A DNA stretch of 10,038 nt from Prolixibacteraceae bacterium (GTDB lineage Bacteria; Bacteroidota; Bacteroidia; Bacteroidales; Prolixibacteraceae). Shown here piece after piece: positions 5,188 to 10,038 of the stretch. Each line of letters starts with the position of its first letter. Position 1 is the stretch's first letter. The notes under the pieces were generated by a model. That model was not told the DNA's origin. It did no database searches and was given only the letters and a program-made list of their open reading frames with translations. Location: assembly GCA_027858145.1 (NCBI GenBank), contig JAQIDF010000534.1, positions 1-10,038 of the forward strand. The letters run 5' to 3'. The position numbers were made by a program, and so were the translations under genes.

Positions 5188-6294
5188 ATGGAGAGACTTA
5201 TTTCAATGTTAATTATTGTGTTGGTATCATATATAGCAGCACGCTTTTTATTGAAATGGATTTTTAAATCGTCTATTATGTTTACCATGGCACATCTAAT
5301 GGTTATATTAATAATGTTGGTGAGTGTTGATATGTCGTTGGTGGGGCAAATGGGACAAATTCATGCTGCTTGGGCTGTTCCGTTGAATTTTGGTGTGGGG
5401 GTTTATGTTTTTCTGCTAATCAGAAAAAAAATTGCTATACCTTTACAGAGAGCTATTCAGCAAGTACAGGATTTATCGGATGGAAACTTAAAGCTTGATA
5501 TCGGGAAAACTAATTCAAAAAATGAAATTGGAATTTTAAATAATTCACTATATCAATTAGTTGAAAAATTAAAGAGTATCATTGGTGAGATCCAGGTAAG
5601 TGCTGATAACTTAACCAATAATAGCACACATTTAAGCTCTATATCTGAAGAATTATCGCAGGGGGCTGCAGAACAGGCATCAAACCTTGAAGAAGTGTCC
5701 TCGACCTTTGAAGAGATATCTGCTACTATTGATCAAAACATTGAGAAAGCTAAAGAAACCGGAAATATTTCAGCAACTGTTAGAGAAGGAGTAACTGATA
5801 TGGTTAATGGCTTGAAATATGCAATGGATACTTACGAAAAAATATCCCAGCACATTTCCGGCGTTAATGATATTTCGTTCCAGATTAATATTCTTTCGTT
5901 AAATGCAGCAGTTGAGGCGGCACATGCCGGAGAATACGGGCAGGGGTTCGCGGTAGTTGCAGCAGAGGTTCGCAAACTTGCCGATGCCAGTAAAGATTTA
6001 GCGGCTAATGTTAGTAAGCTTTCTGAAAAAAGCCAGCAAGATACTACTGAGGCAACAAAATCGATGAACGAGTTGATGCCTGAAATTGAAATGTCAAATA
6101 ACCACATTCAGGACTTTGTAAGTTCTAATATTGAACAGGGCAGCAGTGTTGTACAGGTTAACAACTCCATTCAGCAAATGAATAATGTTACGCAACAAAA
6201 TGCTTCAGCATCTGAAGAGATGGCTGCAAATGCCGAAGAGATGGCTGCACAGGCCGAAAGTCTTACTGATCTGATTAAGTTTTTCAAGTTGTAA
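5188..6294 (+). CDS. Methyl-accepting chemotaxis protein with minimal sensor region
   Basis: A 368-residue inner-membrane chemoreceptor. Three hydrophobic segments lie at about 5-25, 31-48 and 62-79. Basic residues R19, K23 and K27 fall between the first and second, and RKK (79-81) follows the third, so the positive-inside rule suggests an N-out topology. The only extracytoplasmic loop is about 13 residues, so there is no ligand-binding domain. A HAMP domain follows (about 80-133, with P85, the DLSDGNL turn and NEIG at 112-115). The signalling hairpin covers about 134-368, with methylation-type helices rich in EE/QA at 150-180 and 339-360. The tip, FQINILSLNAAVEAAHAGE (231-249), carries H246 where Tsr has R388, a trimer-contact residue. 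The C-terminus ends in LIKFFKL, with no CheR-binding pentapeptide. No chemotaxis genes are adjacent, so its partner kinase must be elsewhere, if there is one. Confidence 0.94.
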   Translation: MERLISMLIIVLVSYIAARFLLKWIFKSSIMFTMAHLMVILIMLVSVDMSLVGQMGQIHAAWAVPLNFGVGVYVFLLIRKKIAIPLQRAIQQVQDLSDGNLKLDIGKTNSKNEIGILNNSLYQLVEKLKSIIGEIQVSADNLTNNSTHLSSISEELSQGAAEQASNLEEVSSTFEEISATIDQNIEKAKETGNISATVREGVTDMVNGLKYAMDTYEKISQHISGVNDISFQINILSLNAAVEAAHAGEYGQGFAVVAAEVRKLADASKDLAANVSKLSEKSQQDTTEATKSMNELMPEIEMSNNHIQDFVSSNIEQGSSVVQVNNSIQQMNNVTQQNASASEEMAANAEEMAAQAESLTDLIKFFKL

Positions 6295-6325
6295 TATGTC
6301 AAATCTAAAGTAGGTTCTATTGAAT

Positions 6326-6356
6326 TTTGTCTGGATCAGAATTTCCGGTAGTTTTG
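6326..6356 (+). promoter_or_regulatory. Near-consensus Bacteroidota promoter of the aldo/keto reductase gene
   Basis: TTTG (6326-6329), a 19-base spacer, and TAGTTTTG (6349-6356) match the TTTG-N19-TAnnTTTG consensus exactly. Transcription would start roughly 30 bases before the ATG at 6394. It is the best promoter in the window. Confidence 0.82.
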
Positions 6357-6393
6357 TATGTATTAATGATCATCTAACTATTAAAAATATATT

Positions 6394-7383
6394 ATGAAGT
6401 ACAGGAAATTAGGAAAAACAGGCTTTGAAATTTCAGAAGTAAGTCTGGGTACCTGGCAGGTTGGTGGAAAATGGGGAAGCCATTTTGACCACAAAAACGC
6501 TGATCATATTTTAAATGCTGCAGTTGATAGTGGTATAAATTTTATCGACACAGCTGATGTGTATGGTGAAAACCCCGGGGAAAGCGAACAAGCTGTAGGC
6601 CGTTTGGTGCGTAGCCGTTCAGAGCAAATTTATGTGGCTACAAAATGCGGTCGCCAGCTTAATCCACACACCAGCGAAATGTACACACCGAAGGCACTAA
6701 GGGGCTTTGTTGAAAATAGCCTGAAAAATATGGGGCTCGATACAATCGACCTTATTCAGTTGCATTGCCCGCCACCCGAGGTTTATTATCGTCCTGAAAT
6801 TTTTGCAGAGTTTGATAAATTGATTGACGAAGGTAAAATCCGGAAGCTGGGTGTTAGCGTTGAAAAAGTTGAAGAGGCGCTGAAAGCTATTGAATATGAT
6901 AATGTTGATACGGTTCAGATTATTTTTAACATGTTCAGACAACGCCCGAAAGAATTGTTCTTCCGGGAAGCAAAGAAAAAAGATATTGGCGTAATTGTAC
7001 GTGTACCGCTGGCCAGTGGTTTGTTAACCGGAAAATTTAGCCGCGATACTACGTTCCTGCCCGACGACCATCGCACTTTCAATCGTAATGGTGAGGCATT
7101 TGATAAGGGTGAAACTTTTGCCGGTATCGATTTCAATACCGGCCTGGATGCAGTTGAAGAACTGAAGAAAGTATTTAACAACGAAAACCTGGCTCAAGCT
7201 GCACTACGTTGGATTCTCTCATTTGAAGATGTTAGCACCGTTATTCCGGGAGCATCAAGTCTGGATCAGCTAAAGTCAAATGTTCAGGCGTCGGGTGCCG
7301 GTGGTTTAACCGATGACCAGAAAAAAGCTGTTAATGATATTTACAATCAGAAGATAAAAGGTTATGTACACCACCTTTGGTAA
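6394..7383 (+). CDS. Aldo/keto reductase
   Basis: A 329-residue cytoplasmic NAD(P)H-dependent oxidoreductase with the (beta/alpha)8 aldo/keto reductase fold. The catalytic tetrad is complete: D52 and Y57 in FIDTADVYG (50-58), K84 in VATKCG and H124 in IQLHCP. The C-terminal cofactor segment VIPGASSLDQLKSN is present, and the protein ends in GYVHHLW, a tail seen in this bacterial subgroup. N-terminal KYRKLGKTGFEISEVSLGTW is typical of the AKR entry strand. The gene stands alone behind its own near-consensus promoter and converges on arfB, with the two stop codons one base apart. The substrate cannot be read from sequence; such enzymes reduce a range of sugar and small aldehydes or ketones. It need not be linked to the MCP gene upstream. 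Confidence 0.95.
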   Translation: MKYRKLGKTGFEISEVSLGTWQVGGKWGSHFDHKNADHILNAAVDSGINFIDTADVYGENPGESEQAVGRLVRSRSEQIYVATKCGRQLNPHTSEMYTPKALRGFVENSLKNMGLDTIDLIQLHCPPPEVYYRPEIFAEFDKLIDEGKIRKLGVSVEKVEEALKAIEYDNVDTVQIIFNMFRQRPKELFFREAKKKDIGVIVRVPLASGLLTGKFSRDTTFLPDDHRTFNRNGEAFDKGETFAGIDFNTGLDAVEELKKVFNNENLAQAALRWILSFEDVSTVIPGASSLDQLKSNVQASGAGGLTDDQKKAVNDIYNQKIKGYVHHLW

Positions 7384-7393
7384 GCTATAGCTT
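7382..7393. repeat. 12-bp palindrome across two convergent stop codons
   Basis: AAGCTATAGCTT is a perfect palindrome beginning within the aldo/keto reductase stop codon and covering the arfB stop codon on the other strand. T residues follow on the plus strand. Its stem is short, so it is at most a weak two-way terminator. No better terminator is seen between these convergent genes. Confidence 0.35.
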
Positions 7394-7789
7394 TTTACGC
7401 AGCGATTTTTTTTGAGAATGTTGCTTCTTTTGATTTAACCTCTTTTCAACTGAGCTTTTTGTAGGCCTGGTTGGTTTACGTTTTTTTGTGTTTTTTAAGG
7501 CCATCGATATAATTTGATAAAATTTATCGATGGCTTTTTCTTTGTTTTTTAGTTGAGAACGCTCATCCTGAGCAGTAATTATTAGCTCATTGTTATTTGT
7601 GATACGATTTTTTAATCGTGATAGAATTTTATGCTTTTCCTGGTTGCTTAAAATTTCAGAATTGGCAATATCGAAACGAATTTCAACTTTTGTATTTACT
7701 TTATTTACATTTTGTCCGCCCGGACCACTGCTCCTTGAGGTTGCGAAAGTAAACTCGTTTTCAAATTTTCTGTCTTTTATATTGTGCAT
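7385..7789 (-). CDS. arfB: Peptidyl-tRNA hydrolase ArfB (ribosome rescue)
   Basis: A 134-residue release-factor homologue that frees peptides from ribosomes stalled on truncated mRNA. The catalytic GGQ is at 24-26 within SSGPGGQNVNK, which matches domain 3 of class I release factors. The lysine-rich tail contains KPTRPTKSSVEKRL, the conserved ArfB motif that enters the empty mRNA channel, followed by a run of basic residues. Length matches E. coli ArfB (140 residues), and the stop-codon-reading domains of RF1/RF2 are absent. ATG 7789 is chosen; an upstream in-frame ATG at 7840 adds a hydrophobic 17-residue stretch not expected in this family. The gene is divergent from ffh. I found no clear -7 box for it, only a one-mismatch TATTTTTA (7802-7809, minus strand). 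Confidence 0.93.
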   Translation of the reverse strand: MHNIKDRKFENEFTFATSRSSGPGGQNVNKVNTKVEIRFDIANSEILSNQEKHKILSRLKNRITNNNELIITAQDERSQLKNKEKAIDKFYQIISMALKNTKKRKPTRPTKSSVEKRLNQKKQHSQKKSLRKKL

Positions 7790-7901
7790 GATGCTTTCAT
7801 TTAAAAATACCAATATAAACGCTAAAACCGATAATCGCAAATAGGTGTTAACAACCTTTGTGTTATTTGCTCATTAGCCATACAATAACCGTTATTTTTT
7901 T

Positions 7902-7909
7902 TATTTTTG
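7902..7909 (+). promoter_or_regulatory. -7 box (TATTTTTG) of the ffh-folD unit
   Basis: TATTTTTG is an exact TAnnTTTG match ending 27 bases before the ATG at 7937. A -33 TTTG is not seen at the expected spacing. The box overlaps the TTG at 7907, which argues against that codon as a start. Confidence 0.6.
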
Positions 7910-7936
7910 CAGCACTTCATAAAAAAAGATAAAAGC

Positions 7937-9262
7937 ATGTTTGAAAATCTAAGTGATAAACTTGAACGCTCCTTTCAGTTGCTGAAAGGACACGGAAAGA
8001 TTTCAGAAATCAATATAGCTGAATCGTTAAAAGAGGTTCGCAGGGCATTGCTTGATGCCGACGTTAACTTTAAAATTGCCAAGAATTTTACCGACACGGT
8101 TAAAGAGAAAGCACTAGGGCAGGATGTGCTTAACGCCGTGAAGCCGGGTGAAATGATAGTGAAAATAGTTCACGACGAACTGGCTGAACTTATGGGCTTA
8201 AAAGCCGAAGAAGTTAATATTGATGGCACACCGGCCGTTATCCTCATTGCTGGATTGCAAGGGTCGGGTAAAACTACTTTTAGTGGAAAGCTTTCAAAAT
8301 TCCTGAAAGATAAAAAAAGCAAAAAACCGTTATTGGTGGCCGGCGATGTTTACCGTCCCGCTGCAATTGAACAGTTAAAAGTAATTGGTGAGCAAATTTC
8401 GGTTCCTGTTTATACCGAAGAGGGCAACAAAAATCCCGTGGCAATTGCCAAGGCCGCTATTAAGCATGCCAAGCAAAACGGTCACGACCTGGTAATTGTC
8501 GATACTGCAGGGCGTTTAGCCATTGATGAAGAGATGATGAACGAAATTTCTTCGGTAAAAAAGGCTATCGATCCCAATGAAATTCTGTTTGTTGTCGATT
8601 CGATGACTGGTCAGGATGCGGTTAATACAGCAAAAGAATTTAACGACAGGCTCGACTTTGATGGTGTTGTACTTACCAAACTCGACGGTGATACGCGTGG
8701 TGGTGCGGCGCTTTCAATACGCTCGGTTGTTAACAAGCCTATTAAGTTTGTGGGTACCGGCGAAAAAATGGATGCCCTTGATATTTTCCACCCTTCACGT
8801 ATGGCCGACCGTATTCTTGGTATGGGTGATGTTGTTTCGTTGGTAGAAAAAGCTCAGGAACAGTTTGATGAAGAAGAGGCCAAACGTGTTCAGAGTAAGG
8901 TGGCTATAGACCAGTTAAATGTTAATGACTTTCTGAAGCATATTAATCAGGTTAAAAAAATGGGTAACCTGAAAGACCTGGCCGGAATGATACCGGGAAT
9001 GGGAAAAGCTATGAAGGATGTTGATATTGATGATGATGCTTTCAAACATATCGAAGCCATTATACATTCGATGACACCCGACGAGCGCGAAGCGCCTTCG
9101 TTATTGAATGGTACCCGCCGTAAACGAATTGCACAAGGCTCGGGAACATCGGTGCAGGAAGTAAACCGTTTGTTGAAACAGTTTACCGAAACACGTAAAA
9201 TGATGAAAATGGTAAGCCAGGGAAAACGCGTGGGAAACATGGCCAAAGGGTTCAGGCGATAA
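7937..9262 (+). CDS. ffh: Signal recognition particle GTPase Ffh (SRP54)
   Basis: A 441-residue cytoplasmic protein that binds SRP RNA and signal peptides and delivers nascent membrane proteins to FtsY. The N domain (about 1-95) is followed by the G domain, with the P-loop GLQGSGKT (106-113), DVYRPAA (137-143), DTAGR (189-193) and TKLDGD (247-252). The methionine-rich M domain (about 328-430) holds MIPGMGK (351-357) and the RNA-binding segment RRKRIAQGSG (394-403). Length is close to E. coli Ffh (453). The start at 7937 matches the usual MFENLSDKL beginning and sits downstream of the -7 box. folD follows 21 bases later, so the two are likely co-transcribed. Confidence 0.98.
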   Translation: MFENLSDKLERSFQLLKGHGKISEINIAESLKEVRRALLDADVNFKIAKNFTDTVKEKALGQDVLNAVKPGEMIVKIVHDELAELMGLKAEEVNIDGTPAVILIAGLQGSGKTTFSGKLSKFLKDKKSKKPLLVAGDVYRPAAIEQLKVIGEQISVPVYTEEGNKNPVAIAKAAIKHAKQNGHDLVIVDTAGRLAIDEEMMNEISSVKKAIDPNEILFVVDSMTGQDAVNTAKEFNDRLDFDGVVLTKLDGDTRGGAALSIRSVVNKPIKFVGTGEKMDALDIFHPSRMADRILGMGDVVSLVEKAQEQFDEEEAKRVQSKVAIDQLNVNDFLKHINQVKKMGNLKDLAGMIPGMGKAMKDVDIDDDAFKHIEAIIHSMTPDEREAPSLLNGTRRKRIAQGSGTSVQEVNRLLKQFTETRKMMKMVSQGKRVGNMAKGFRR

Positions 9263-9283
9263 AACACCAAAAAGATACATAAA

Positions 9284-10038
9284 ATGATTCTTATCGATGG
9301 AAAAAAAGTATCGGCAGACATTAAAGCTGAAATAGCCGAAAAAGTAACGAAACTTAAAAGCAAAGGTGGAAAAACACCTCATTTGGCCGCTGTTTTGGTT
9401 GGTCACGATGGTGGAAGCGAAACCTATGTGGCTTTTAAAATAAAAGATTGCGAATCGGTTGGTTTTAAGTCGTCGCTGCACCGTTTTGAAGACGATGTAA
9501 CTGAAGAAGAGTTATTGGCCAAAGTTAACGAGCTGAATAATGACGATGATGTTGATGGATTTATTGTTCAGCTTCCGTTACCGGATCATATTTCTGACCA
9601 GAAAGTAATTGAAGCTATCGACCCTAAAAAGGATGTTGACGGTTTTCACCCCGAAAATGTAGGCCGTATGGTTATTGGCTTACCCTCGTTTGTTTCGGCT
9701 ACTCCCGCCGGGATTGTCGAATTGCTCAAACGCTATAATATTGAAACTTCCGGAAAAAATTGCGTTGTAATAGGACGAAGCAATATTGTTGGCCGCCCCA
9801 TGAGCATTCTTATGTCGCAAAAGGCAATGAATACAACAGTTACTGTGGCACATAGCCGGACAAAAAACCTGAAAGAAGTTTGCTTAAATGCAGATATCAT
9901 AATTGCAGCCATTGGTTCTCCCGGCTTTGTAAAAGGCGATATGGTAAAAGAAGGTGCTGTGGTAATAGATGTGGGTACTACGCGCGTTCCATCAAATGAA
10001 ACCAAGAGCGGTTTCAGGCTTAAAGGTGATGTTTTGTT
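9284..10038 (+). CDS. folD: Bifunctional methylenetetrahydrofolate dehydrogenase/cyclohydrolase FolD (cut by right edge)
   Basis: A cytoplasmic enzyme that interconverts 5,10-methylene-, methenyl- and 10-formyl-tetrahydrofolate using NADP. The visible 251 codons cover most of the roughly 290-residue family length, and the C-terminus is outside the window. SETYVAFKIK (45-54) carries Y48 and the catalytic lysine K52. VDGFIVQLPLP, then DPKKDVDGFHPENVGR, are the folate-site signatures. VIGRSNIVGRPMS opens the nucleotide-binding domain, followed by VTVAHSRTKNL. The ATG at 9284 gives the expected MILIDGKKVSADI start. No promoter or Shine-Dalgarno sequence is seen in the 21-base gap after ffh, which suits an operon. 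Confidence 0.97.
   Translation, partial: MILIDGKKVSADIKAEIAEKVTKLKSKGGKTPHLAAVLVGHDGGSETYVAFKIKDCESVGFKSSLHRFEDDVTEEELLAKVNELNNDDDVDGFIVQLPLPDHISDQKVIEAIDPKKDVDGFHPENVGRMVIGLPSFVSATPAGIVELLKRYNIETSGKNCVVIGRSNIVGRPMSILMSQKAMNTTVTVAHSRTKNLKEVCLNADIIIAAIGSPGFVKGDMVKEGAVVIDVGTTRVPSNETKSGFRLKGDVL

Noticed and set aside
7790..7840. Upstream ATG giving ArfB a hydrophobic, signal-peptide-like N-terminus
   Set aside because: ArfB acts on cytoplasmic ribosomes, and the ATG at 7789 places GGQ at the family position.
7907..7936. TTG start adding 10 residues to Ffh
   Set aside because: The codon is part of the -7 box; Ffh proteins normally begin at the MFENLS-type start at 7937.
8947..9481. Two overlapping antisense frames across the ffh-folD junction
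   Set aside because: They mirror ffh and folD coding sequence and have no family resemblance or promoter.

Overview
The window looks like ordinary chromosomal sequence from a low-GC member of the Bacteroidota, probably a marine or anaerobic Bacteroidia such as the Marinilabiliales. That placement is an inference. It rests on TAnnTTTG -7 boxes ahead of most transcription units, in one case with a TTTG -33 box at 19 bp. Other support is the near absence of Shine-Dalgarno sequences, the ffh-folD gene pair, and a Crp/Fnr regulator followed by a small DUF6132-type membrane protein. No tRNA, rRNA, mobile element or CRISPR array was seen.

Layout. (1) 1-846, minus strand: N-terminal 282 residues of a CLC-family chloride channel or transporter that runs off the left edge. 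(2) 847-1163: a divergent AT-rich regulatory region. (3) 1164-3574, plus strand: a two-gene sugar module, a FucP/GluP-type MFS hexose transporter followed by a ROK-family sugar kinase, closed by a hairpin terminator. (4) 3712-4945, plus strand: a likely redox operon of a cysteine-rich Crp/Fnr regulator, a 70-residue two-helix membrane protein and a thioredoxin with a WCGPC centre, closed by a strong terminator at 5041-5066. (5) 5188-6294: an orphan methyl-accepting chemotaxis protein with three membrane segments and almost no extracytoplasmic sensor. (6) 6394-7383: an aldo/keto reductase behind a near-consensus Bacteroidota promoter. (7) 7385-7789, minus strand and convergent: the ribosome-rescue hydrolase ArfB. 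(8) 7937 to the right edge: ffh (SRP54 GTPase) and folD (one-carbon folate enzyme, cut by the window end).

How the genes work together. The MFS transporter and the ROK kinase would import a hexose and phosphorylate it in the cytoplasm. The regulator, DUF6132-type protein and thioredoxin look like a small thiol-stress or redox circuit; this is inferred from cysteine content and adjacency. Ffh, FolD and ArfB are housekeeping. The MCP has no CheA, CheW, CheR or CheB gene beside it.

No clearly new multi-gene system is visible. The points most worth a second look are residue-level departures in otherwise familiar families (CLC, FucP-type MFS, ROK zinc site, MCP tip), the sensor-less MCP with its duplicated -7 box, and the Crp/Fnr operon with an inverted repeat lying on a start codon.
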